In this document: positions 1-7,023 of the stretch, piece after piece
Layout: the number at the start of each line of letters is the position of its first letter
Numbering within the stretch: position 1 is the stretch's first letter
Assembly: GCF_003626975.1 (NCBI RefSeq)
Contig: NZ_CP032616.1
Coordinates: 3,906,001-3,970,000, forward strand
Source: Pseudomonas sp. DY-1
Lineage (GTDB): Bacteria; Pseudomonadota; Gammaproteobacteria; Pseudomonadales; Pseudomonadaceae
Direction: 5' to 3'
Length of the DNA: 64,000 bases
The notes under the pieces: generated by a model
What the model was told of the DNA's origin: nothing
Database searches by the model: none
Seen by the model: the letters and a program-made list of their open reading frames with translations, nothing else
Made by a program: the position numbers and the translations under genes

Positions 1-43
1 CGGGTATCCGAACGCCCGCACGTCCCATGGTGAGCCGGACAGC
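1..43. other. Left edge, no gene seen
   Basis: This stretch lies beyond the terminator of the YceI gene and is cut by the window edge. I see no reading frame or motif that can be assigned to it. Confidence 0.4.
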
Positions 44-67
44 AAAACGCCGGCTGTGAGCCGGCGT
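44..67 (-). terminator. Intrinsic terminator of the YceI gene
   Basis: A perfect 9-bp inverted repeat (47-55 paired with 59-67) has a 3-base loop. On the minus strand it is followed by TTTT. It lies 24 bp past the stop codon of the YceI gene, as expected for a Rho-independent terminator of the two-gene unit above it. Confidence 0.8.
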
Positions 68-90
68 CCTGATACTGCGGGAAAGCGAGC

Positions 91-666
91 TTAGGAACGC
101 ACACCCTCGAAGGAGATGATCAGCTCGGCTTCCTGGGAGGCCGGGCCGAGGTCCTTCTGGATGGCGAAGTCCTTCAGCTTGATCGTGGTGGTGCCTTCGA
201 AACCGGCACGGTAGCCGCCCCACGGATCGTCGCCCTGGCCAACGAACTTGGCCTTGATCACGACGGGCTTGGTCACGCCGTTCAGGGTCAGGTTGCCGGT
301 CACGTCGGCAGTGCCCTGGCCGGTGGACTTGACCGAGGTCGACTCGAAGGTGGCGGTGGGGTTCTTGCTAACGTTCAGGAAGTCGCCGCTCTTGATGTGC
401 TTGTCACGCTCGGCGTGGTTGGTATCAACGCTGGCGGTCTTCAGGGTGACCTTGATCTTGCTGGCCTCGGGGTTCTTCTCATCGAAGCTGAAGGTGCCGT
501 CGAAATCCTTGAAGGTCCCGTAGATGTAGCTGTAGCCCAGGTGGCCGATCTTGAAGTTGACGAAGGCGTGCTGGCCTTCCTTGTCGATCACGTAGTCGGC
601 GGCCATGGCCTGGCCAGCGAACAGTGCGGCACCGAGGGTCAGGGCAGCGAAGGTTTTCTTCAGCAT
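91..666 (-). CDS. YceI family periplasmic protein
   Basis: The 191-residue product has a clear Sec signal peptide (about residues 1-22, ending GQAMA) followed by one YceI domain, the lipocalin-like barrel that binds polyisoprenoid-type lipids in known members. Typical family features are the early [11 protein letters not shown] stretch and the later [11 protein letters not shown] segment. The start is supported by AAGGAG 8 bases upstream. It follows the cytochrome b561 gene by 31 bp on the same strand, a pairing common in proteobacteria that suggests a shared membrane-redox or lipid-carrier role. By length and position the PAO1 counterpart should be PA0423, described as the small protease PasP. 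That is from memory, and the sequence shows no protease motif. Confidence 0.9.
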   Translation of the reverse strand: MLKKTFAALTLGAALFAGQAMAADYVIDKEGQHAFVNFKIGHLGYSYIYGTFKDFDGTFSFDEKNPEASKIKVTLKTASVDTNHAERDKHIKSGDFLNVSKNPTATFESTSVKSTGQGTADVTGNLTLNGVTKPVVIKAKFVGQGDDPWGGYRAGFEGTTTIKLKDFAIQKDLGPASQEAELIISFEGVRS

Positions 667-697
667 CGGTGAATCTCCTTGTTGAAAGGTTGCAGCA

Positions 698-1252
698 TTA
701 TTTGGCGGCGCGTCCGAGCATGCGGGTCAGGGTCGCGTCGCGGTCGATGAAATGGTGCTTGAGAGCGGCCAGGGCGTGTATACCGGCGAAAATCAGCAGG
801 CCCCAGGCAAGGTATTCGTGGATGGCGCCGGCGACATCTTCCTGGTCAGGAATGGCGGTGAGGGTGGCGGGCACTTCGAACAGGCCGAACACGGCAATGC
901 CACGGCCCTCGGCGGTGGAAATCAGGTAACCGGAAATCATCAGGGCGAAGAGGCCGACGTAGAGCACCAGGTGACCGACCTTGGAGCCCAGGCGGGTCAT
1001 CGGGCCATGGTTGGGCAGTGCCGGCGGCGGCGGGCTGATGAAGCGCCAGGCCAGGCGCGCAACCATCACCAGGAACAGCAGGATGCCGATGCCCTTGTGG
1101 ATATCAGGAGCGGTCTTGTACCAGCTGCTGTAGTAGTTCAGACCGACCATCCACAGGCCCAGGGCGAACAGACCGACGAAGACGATGGCCACACCCCAAT
1201 GCAGAAGAACACTGACCAGGCCGAAGCGGGACGGAGAGTTACGCCATTGCAT
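698..1252 (-). CDS. Cytochrome b561 family membrane protein
   Basis: A 184-residue integral membrane protein of the prokaryotic cytochrome b561 / DUF4405-like class. It has four hydrophobic segments (near residues 10-35, 45-65, 85-110 and 140-165). Histidines suited to b-type heme ligation are visible in LLHWG, in PDIHKG near helix 2, and in [23 protein letters not shown] near the C-terminus. It probably passes electrons between quinone and a periplasmic partner. I start it at 1252 rather than 1273 because AAGGA lies 8 bases before this ATG. The adjoining yceI gene is the likely operon partner. Confidence 0.85.
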   Translation of the reverse strand: MQWRNSPSRFGLVSVLLHWGVAIVFVGLFALGLWMVGLNYYSSWYKTAPDIHKGIGILLFLVMVARLAWRFISPPPPALPNHGPMTRLGSKVGHLVLYVGLFALMISGYLISTAEGRGIAVFGLFEVPATLTAIPDQEDVAGAIHEYLAWGLLIFAGIHALAALKHHFIDRDATLTRMLGRAAK

Positions 1253-1322
1253 GAAATGAATCCTTGGAAACACAGGCTGGGTGAACGCGACTGATAAAGC
1301 CTAGCGGCTAATCTATCGAATT

Positions 1323-1342
1323 AAAGCGGAAAATTTCGCTTT
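1323..1342. promoter_or_regulatory. Imperfect 20-bp palindrome upstream of cytochrome b561/yceI
   Basis: AAAGCG and CGCTTT arms face each other across an AT-rich centre, in the 234-bp gap between the cytochrome b561 start and the end of the amine-oxidase gene. It lies about 70 bp upstream of the cytochrome start in an AT-rich patch of otherwise GC-rich DNA, where a promoter or operator would be expected. No regulator is encoded nearby, so this is a candidate site only. Confidence 0.3.
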
Positions 1343-1486
1343 GAAATATCGAGCAATACGATCATTTATAACGAATGGATCTTTGCAGGATTTTGTCGAA
1401 GGAACTGACTGAAAGTTCGTCAGCCGCTGCCGAAAGGCGCGGCGGAGGGGACCGGCGGCGGAAAGACCCGCCGCCAGAGGTGCAAC

Positions 1487-2962
1487 TCAGTTGAACAGGC
1501 GGGAGAAGAAGCCCTTCTTCTCTGCCGTGGCAGCCGCCTTGGGCGTCGCTACAGGCTTGGCTTCGGCCACGGTTTCGACCGGACCCACGGCCTTGCCGGC
1601 CTTGAGGTCGGCCACCTGGGTGGCGGCGCGCTGGCCGCTGCGCAGGGCCCCTTCTAGGGTCCCTGGATACAGCGCATCGGTATGCTCGCCAGCAAATACC
1701 ACGCGCCCCAGAGGCTGCTCCCACATGCGCCAGTAGAGGCTGATTTCGCCCGGCCCATAGGCCAGGTAGGCGCCACCGGCCAACGCATCCTTGCCGTAAC
1801 GACGCAGTTCGAAGCCCTTGAACTGTTCGCGGGCGCCTGGGAAATGCTTGTCGAAGCGGATCAGCACCTGATCGACCATCTGCCGGTCGCCGAAAGCCTG
1901 CATCAGGCGGGCGTTGTCGCCGGACAGGTTGATCAGCAGGTTGGCGCCGCCCTTCAGGGCCGGCTCGACCCAGAGCATACCCAGCCCCTGGTCGCTATAG
2001 ACCTCGCCGGAAAGGCGGCTCTTGCCCCATACCGGTTTCTTGAACTGCAGCAGCATCTGATCGCGCCAGCCGTAGTTGATGTCCTTCAGCGCGCGCAGCT
2101 GCAGGGCCGACAGAGAAGGCGTCATGCTGATCTTGCCCAGGGCCGGCAGCGGCACGGCAAGCACGACGTAATCAGCCTGGTAGCCAGCACCGCCGACCTT
2201 CACGGTCACGCCGTCCTTCTCCTGCACGATGGCGGAGACGCGGGCGTTGGTCTTGATGGTCTTGATCTGCTTGGCCATGGCCTGGGCCAACCCCTGGCTG
2301 CCGCCGGGCAGGCGAGCAGCGCGCATCTCTGTATCCGGCAGGCCACGATAGACGCGCGCCTGCTGGGCGAGGTAAAGCAGCGACAGGCGCGACGGCTCGT
2401 CGTAGCGCGAGCGGATGCGCTGATCCACCAGGGCCTTGGCAGTCGGCGGCAGGCTCAGCTTTTCCAGCCAGCGCGCCACGCTAATGGAGTCGAGGGTCTG
2501 CAGGGTGTGATTGGCCAGCGGCTTCATCGGATCGTCGATCGAGGCGGCCAGGTCATCCAGGCTCTTGTCGAAACGCTTCAGGCCTTCGACGGTACTGGGC
2601 GCTTCCTTGAGCAGGTCGGCCTCGGAGAAGTAGCGACCGTTCACCAGGTAGCCTGGATTGCGCACGTAGTCCGGCGCGGGCACGGCCTTCAGCTTGAACT
2701 GGTCGAGGTAACGATACAGGCTCGGCTGCAGCTTGGCGCTACCGACCCACTCGCTGGCGGCCAGGCCAGAGCGCCCGCCGATGCTCGGCTTGGCCTCCAG
2801 CACGGTGACCTGCCAGCCCTTCTGCTGCAGCTCGTAGGCCGAGGTCAGGCCCGCCATGCCGCCACCGATGACGATGGCCGTCGGCTGCTTGTCCTTGGCC
2901 AGCGCAGTCGCACTCAGCCCTCCCACTATGATCAGCGCCAAGGCGCGCCAGGCTGCTGGCAT
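1487..2962 (-). CDS. Exported FAD-dependent amine-oxidase-like flavoprotein
   Basis: The 491-residue product is a flavin amine oxidase family member (PF01593 type). An N-terminal hydrophobic signal (MPAAWRALALIIVGG to ALA) is followed by the dinucleotide-binding motif VIGGGMAGL, then an acidic residue (VLEAK) and the IGGRSG loop that clasps FAD. The C-terminal FAD motif is visible as VVFAGEHTDALYPGTLEGALRSG. The last 30 residues are an Ala/Pro/Lys tail ending KKGFFSRLFN, which is not part of the catalytic fold. The open frame runs far upstream, but that part lies antisense to bioA. I start at 2962, where GGGGGAG sits 7 bases before ATG. It is divergent from bioA. The substrate is unknown; oxidation of primary amines or polyamines is the family's usual reaction. 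Confidence 0.8.
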   Translation of the reverse strand: MPAAWRALALIIVGGLSATALAKDKQPTAIVIGGGMAGLTSAYELQQKGWQVTVLEAKPSIGGRSGLAASEWVGSAKLQPSLYRYLDQFKLKAVPAPDYVRNPGYLVNGRYFSEADLLKEAPSTVEGLKRFDKSLDDLAASIDDPMKPLANHTLQTLDSISVARWLEKLSLPPTAKALVDQRIRSRYDEPSRLSLLYLAQQARVYRGLPDTEMRAARLPGGSQGLAQAMAKQIKTIKTNARVSAIVQEKDGVTVKVGGAGYQADYVVLAVPLPALGKISMTPSLSALQLRALKDINYGWRDQMLLQFKKPVWGKSRLSGEVYSDQGLGMLWVEPALKGGANLLINLSGDNARLMQAFGDRQMVDQVLIRFDKHFPGAREQFKGFELRRYGKDALAGGAYLAYGPGEISLYWRMWEQPLGRVVFAGEHTDALYPGTLEGALRSGQRAATQVADLKAGKAVGPVETVAEAKPVATPKAAATAEKKGFFSRLFN

Positions 2963-3124
2963 GAAAATCTCCCCCGGTAAAACAGTGTCGTTCTGAATTG
3001 GCGCGCAGGATACGCCAGCCCCGACGGCCCGAACAGACGTGCCTTCCGGGCGGCAGGCAGCGTCCTGCTTGTCCAGGGCGGAGGCATTGCATAGGCTTCG
3101 CCGATCGCTACAGGAGAACGACCC

Positions 3125-4531
3125 ATGGGCCTCAATGCCGACTGGATGCAACGCGACCTCGCTGTGCTCTGGCACCCCTGCACCCAGATGAAAGATCACG
3201 AACGCTTGCCGGTGGTACCGATCCGCAGGGGCGAAGGCGTCTGGCTGGAGGACTTCGAGGGCAAGCGCTACCTGGATGCCGTCAGCTCCTGGTGGGTGAA
3301 CGTCTTCGGCCACGCCAACCCACGTATCAACCAGCGCATCAAGGACCAGGTGGACCAGCTGGAGCACGTGATCCTCGCAGGCTTCAGCCACCAGCCGGTG
3401 ATTGAACTGTCCGAGCGCCTGGTGAAGATCACCCCCAGGGGCCTGGACCGGGTTTTCTATGCCGACAACGGCTCCTCCGGCATCGAAGTGGCGCTGAAGA
3501 TGAGCTATCACTTCTGGCGCAACCAGGGACTGGAACGCAAGAAGCGCTTCGTCACCCTGACCAACAGCTACCACGGGGAAACCGTTGCGGCGATGTCGGT
3601 GGGCGACGTCGCCCTGTTCACCGAAACCTACAAGTCGCTGCTGCTGGACACCCTCAAGGTGCCCAGCCCGGACTGCTTCCTGCGTCCCGACGGCATGGGT
3701 TGGGAGGAACACTCACGCGCCATGTTCGCCCACATGGAGCAGGCCCTGGCCGAGCACCATGACGAGGTCGCCGCCGTGATCGTCGAGCCGCTGATCCAAG
3801 GCGCCGGCGGGATGCGCATGTACCACCCGGTCTACCTCAAGCTGCTGCGGGAGGCCTGCGACCGCTATGGCGTGCACCTGATCCACGACGAGATCGCCGT
3901 CGGTTTCGGCCGCACCGGCACCATGTTCGCCTGCGAGCAGGCCGGTATTGCCCCGGACTTCCTGGTGCTGTCCAAGGCCCTGACAGGTGGTTACCTGCCA
4001 ATGGCCGCAGTGCTCACCTCCGAGGCCGTGTACCAGGGCTTCTACGACGACTACCAGACCCTGCGAGCGTTCCTCCACTCGCACACCTACACCGGCAACC
4101 CGCTGGCTTGCGCCGCCGCCCTGGCCACTCTCGACATCTTCGAGCAGGACCGGGTGATCGAAGCCAACCGCAAGCTGGCGATGCGCATGACCACCGCAAC
4201 CGCGCACCTGGCGGATCATCCGCACGTGGCAGAAGTGCGCCAGACCGGCATGGTGCTGGCCATCGAGATGGTCCAGGACAAGGCCAGCAAGGCGCCCTTC
4301 CCGTGGCAGGAACGCCGGGGACTGAAAGTCTTCCAGCACGCACTGGAGCGCGGCGCCCTGCTGCGCCCGCTGGGCAATGTGGTGTATTTCCTGCCGCCCT
4401 ACGTGATCACCGAGGAACAGATCGACTTCCTTGCCGAGGTGGCCAGCGAAGGCATCGACATCGCCACCCGCGACTCGGTGAGCGTGCCGGTGGCGGCGGA
4501 CCTGCACCCAAACCACCGCGATCCGGGCTGA
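3125..4531 (+). CDS. bioA: Adenosylmethionine-8-amino-7-oxononanoate aminotransferase (biotin synthesis)
   Basis: A 468-residue class III PLP aminotransferase that converts 7-keto-8-aminopelargonate to 7,8-diaminopelargonate with SAM as amino donor. The BioA signature near the N-terminus (LWHPCTQMKDHE, then SSWWVNVFGHANP) separates it from other class III enzymes. The PLP lysine is in LSKALTGGYLPMAAVLT, and the aspartate motif is LIHDEIAVGFGRTG. CAGGAG lies upstream of the ATG. The C-terminal tail after the fold (VAADLHPNHRDPG) is short and variable. No other bio gene is present; Pseudomonas normally keeps bioBFHCD elsewhere. Confidence 0.95.
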   Translation: MGLNADWMQRDLAVLWHPCTQMKDHERLPVVPIRRGEGVWLEDFEGKRYLDAVSSWWVNVFGHANPRINQRIKDQVDQLEHVILAGFSHQPVIELSERLVKITPRGLDRVFYADNGSSGIEVALKMSYHFWRNQGLERKKRFVTLTNSYHGETVAAMSVGDVALFTETYKSLLLDTLKVPSPDCFLRPDGMGWEEHSRAMFAHMEQALAEHHDEVAAVIVEPLIQGAGGMRMYHPVYLKLLREACDRYGVHLIHDEIAVGFGRTGTMFACEQAGIAPDFLVLSKALTGGYLPMAAVLTSEAVYQGFYDDYQTLRAFLHSHTYTGNPLACAAALATLDIFEQDRVIEANRKLAMRMTTATAHLADHPHVAEVRQTGMVLAIEMVQDKASKAPFPWQERRGLKVFQHALERGALLRPLGNVVYFLPPYVITEEQIDFLAEVASEGIDIATRDSVSVPVAADLHPNHRDPG

Positions 4532-4598
4532 TCACCGCCTCTGCGCAGGTTAGGCCGAACTAGACGAGGCCCGACGATCCAGTCTTGAAACTCGATTG

Positions 4599-4624
4599 TT
4601 GGGCTTCGCTGCGCTCAGCACCAA
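4599..4624 (-). repeat. Intergenic repeat copy 1 (TTGGNGCTGAGCGCAG family)
   Basis: The minus strand here matches the repeat at 52443-52468 at 23 of 26 positions and resembles 5426-5450. The three copies lie in intergenic gaps, and two flank rsmE in inverted orientation. The ends (TTGG and CCAA) form an imperfect palindrome. Similar short elements are scattered through many Pseudomonas genomes. Confidence 0.65.
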
Positions 4625-4687
4625 CCTACACGGCATCGCCGCCAGGCCTTAAACTGCGCGCCTTGTCCCACCTTTGTCCTAACGCCC

Positions 4688-5407
4688 ATGCGCCTTTCCC
4701 GCTTTTTCATCGACGCCCCGCTCTCCCTCGGCCAGCACGAGCTGCCTGAGGCCCAGGCCCACTACATTGGCCGCGTCCTGCGCCTTGCCGCTGGAGATGC
4801 CGTACAGCTGTTCGACGGCTCCGGCCAGGAGTACCTCGGCGAACTGATCGAAGTGGGCAAGAAGTCTGTAAGGGTCGATCTGCGCGAGTCCTTCGCCGGT
4901 ATGACTGAATCGCCTCTGCGGGTGCACCTGGGTCAGGGCCTGTCGCGTGGCGAACGCATGGACTGGGCGATCCAGAAGGCCACTGAACTGGGCGTGGCCG
5001 AGATCAGCCCGATCGTCAGCGAACGTTGTGAAGTGCGCCTGAAGGACGAGCGCGCCGACAAGCGCCTCGCCCACTGGCGCCAGATCGCGATCAGCGCCTG
5101 CGAGCAATGTGGCCGGTCGGTACTACCGGTTATCCACGCGCCAATCACGCTAGGCGATTGGCAGCGCGACATTCAGGCAGATCTCAAGCTGGTCCTGCAC
5201 CCGGTAGCCGAGCCCCTGGCCAGCCACGCCAGGCCGGGCAACCTGGCCTTCCTGATTGGCCCCGAGGGCGGGCTTTCCGAGGCTGAGGTGGATGCCGCAA
5301 AGGCAGCGGGCTTCCACGCCGCGCGACTGGGGCCACGGGTGCTGCGCACCGAAACGGCACCGGTAGTGGCGCTCAGTGTTGCTCAACAACTCTGGGGTGA
5401 TTTCTAG
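4688..5407 (+). CDS. rsmE: 16S rRNA (uracil1498-N3)-methyltransferase
   Basis: A 239-residue SPOUT-class methyltransferase that methylates U1498 of 16S rRNA. An N-terminal PUA-like part (about 1-70) precedes the knotted SAM-binding domain. Diagnostic motifs are LIGPEGGLSEAEV and the C-terminal LGPRVLRTETAPVVAL knot. AIQKATELGV and the ERCEVRL stretch are also typical. The ribosome binding site is weak. It lies between bioA and the chp genes, as in P. aeruginosa, and is flanked by short inverted repeats. Confidence 0.95.
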   Translation: MRLSRFFIDAPLSLGQHELPEAQAHYIGRVLRLAAGDAVQLFDGSGQEYLGELIEVGKKSVRVDLRESFAGMTESPLRVHLGQGLSRGERMDWAIQKATELGVAEISPIVSERCEVRLKDERADKRLAHWRQIAISACEQCGRSVLPVIHAPITLGDWQRDIQADLKLVLHPVAEPLASHARPGNLAFLIGPEGGLSEAEVDAAKAAGFHAARLGPRVLRTETAPVVALSVAQQLWGDF

Positions 5408-5425
5408 CCCCATGCTCTGGCCAGG

Positions 5426-5450
5426 TTGGTCTGAGCTGCGCGAAGCCCAA
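5426..5450 (+). repeat. Intergenic repeat copy 2
   Basis: This is a second copy of the short element, reading TTGG...GAAGCCCAA on the plus strand 18 bp after the rsmE stop. It is inverted relative to copy 1, so the pair could form a long stem across rsmE. Its single extra or missing bases against copies 1 and 3 suggest decay. Confidence 0.55.
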
Positions 5451-5522
5451 CGAGCGAAATAGCCGGAGAAATGCTGGGCCCCGTTGCACAAGGACCAACC
5501 CACGGCATTCAGCCCCGCTGAA

Positions 5523-5993
5523 TCAGATCAAACCGGCATCGGCCAGCATCTGCTCCAGCGCTACAAGGTCGGGGATCTTCGCCACGTCGGTGCCGATCTG
5601 CACCGAATCCAGCTCCAGCGCCGCCAGCGGCGCATTGGCACGGCGCACATCTTCTTCGAGCTTCAGCGAACGGGGAATACCTTGCAGCAACAAGGCAATG
5701 AACTTCACGTGCGGGCGACCGCCGAGGGCGTTGAGCACGGCCACCCGGGCACCTGAACCAACCTTCGCCTCACCACCGGCGGCGGCCTCGAAGGAGAGCA
5801 ACGGCAGGCGCAGGTCGCGCCACGCCACCTGGCCCAGCAGCCAGGCCGGCAGTCCCGGCGTCGCCTGGGGAGCGCGATAGGGAATGAGTTCGGCCAACGC
5901 CACGTTGGGCACCAGCAGGGTACGGTCGGACAGCGGCAGCAGCAGCCCCGTAAGGCTGGCGGAACTGTTTTGGGTGGTAACGGCTTGGCTCAT
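5523..5993 (-). CDS. chpC: CheW-like adaptor ChpC of the Pil-Chp system
   Basis: A 156-residue CheW-fold protein, last gene of the pilus chemosensory operon. Known family role: ChpC links additional chemoreceptors to the ChpA kinase. The sequence shows a short Ser/Thr-rich leader, then a CheW fold beginning LTGLLLPLSDRTLLVPNVALAEL and ending VALEQMLADAGLI. The ATG at 5993 is preceded by AAAGGAA and follows the chpB stop by 10 bp; an upstream in-frame start would overlap chpB heavily. In PAO1 two more genes, chpD and chpE, follow. Here the next gene is rsmE. Confidence 0.88.
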   Translation of the reverse strand: MSQAVTTQNSSASLTGLLLPLSDRTLLVPNVALAELIPYRAPQATPGLPAWLLGQVAWRDLRLPLLSFEAAAGGEAKVGSGARVAVLNALGGRPHVKFIALLLQGIPRSLKLEEDVRRANAPLAALELDSVQIGTDVAKIPDLVALEQMLADAGLI

Positions 5994-6003
5994 GTGAATT
6001 CCT

Positions 6004-7023
6004 TTAGCTGCACTGTGCGGCCAGATGTTCGACCAGCTTCGCCGCCAGCTCGCGCGGGTCGCCGCTGAAGCTGCTGTAGCCACCTTCGCGCAGACTGTCG
6101 GGCATGCTCGAGCAGGCGCAGCTCTCGGCGCTCTGTGTCCAGATCAGTCCACCTTGCCGGCGCAGGTAGGCAGCCGCGGCGCTGCCATCGCTCCCCATGC
6201 CGCTGAAGGCGATGACACCGCATTGGGCGCCGTAGTGCTGGGCCAGGTTGAGCATGGCCTGGTCGATGGACGGGCTGTAGGGCTCTGGCCAGGGGCGCTC
6301 GCTCACCTGCATCTGGCCGTCTTCGGTGAAATCCAGCTCACGGCTGATGGGCGCCACGACGACCTCGCCGCAGCGCACGGCATCGGCGTTACGAACCTGA
6401 TTGACGTGCCACTGACTGTGGCGACCCACCGCCTGGGGCAGCGCGCCCTCGAAGCTGGGGTCGATGTGCTGGGCATAGATGAAGCCGATGGGCAGGCCAC
6501 CGGGCAGGGCATCCAGGAACGCCTTGACCGCAGCCGGCCCGCCGAGGGAGGCGGCCAGCAGCCAAACCTGGCGTGCCGGCTCACCTGCCACCAGCGGTGT
6601 ATCGGCCAGTGCCCTGGGCAATTCGAGACGCGCAGGACGCTGGGCATCCGCCAGCAGGCTCTCCAGGCTCGGCCCTACCGCCACCGCGGGGTCGCCGACG
6701 AGCTTCTTCAGCTTGCCGAACAGGCGCCGCTCCCAGCGCGGGTAGTGCTCGGAATGGCGTTCGGGAGCGTGGCCTTCGCCGAACAGGACCGGGGCGCTGG
6801 CATGTTCCAGCAGGCTGTCCACCAGGGGAGAGTCCTCGGACAGGGCCAGGTCCACCAGCCACAGGTCCGCCTCGCAGGCACCGAGGGCTTCGTCATCGAG
6901 GCGTGCCGGATCGCTGTTGAGTACGACCTGGTAGCCATTGCCGGTCAGAGCCTGCTGCAGCACATGGCGCTGCAGCGAAGTGTCGGCGAGCACGGCGATC
7001 CGTGCGGAAGTCTTCTCTGTCAT
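6004..7023 (-). CDS. chpB: CheB-like methylesterase ChpB
   Basis: The 339-residue protein pairs an N-terminal receiver-like region (about 1-110) with a C-terminal CheB methylesterase domain (about 150-339). The esterase triad is recognisable: Ser in LLAASLGGPAAV, His in YAQHIDPSFEG and Asp in FSGMGSDGS. It should remove methyl groups added to PilJ by PilK. The receiver-like part is weak: it has DTSLQRHVLQ and LVDLALS, but not the usual acidic pocket and lysine pattern, so phosphorylation control is doubtful. Its start overlaps the chpA stop by 4 bp (ATGA), implying translational coupling. Confidence 0.9.
   Translation of the reverse strand: MTEKTSARIAVLADTSLQRHVLQQALTGNGYQVVLNSDPARLDDEALGACEADLWLVDLALSEDSPLVDSLLEHASAPVLFGEGHAPERHSEHYPRWERRLFGKLKKLVGDPAVAVGPSLESLLADAQRPARLELPRALADTPLVAGEPARQVWLLAASLGGPAAVKAFLDALPGGLPIGFIYAQHIDPSFEGALPQAVGRHSQWHVNQVRNADAVRCGEVVVAPISRELDFTEDGQMQVSERPWPEPYSPSIDQAMLNLAQHYGAQCGVIAFSGMGSDGSAAAAYLRRQGGLIWTQSAESCACSSMPDSLREGGYSSFSGDPRELAAKLVEHLAAQCS

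Noticed and set aside
1454..1475. 8-bp GC hairpin after the amine-oxidase gene as a terminator
   Set aside because: The stem is good but no T-run follows on the minus strand, so I do not call it.
2963..3712. N-terminal extension of the amine-oxidase frame by 250 codons
   Set aside because: It runs antisense through bioA. The ATG at 2962 has a good ribosome site and starts a signal peptide.
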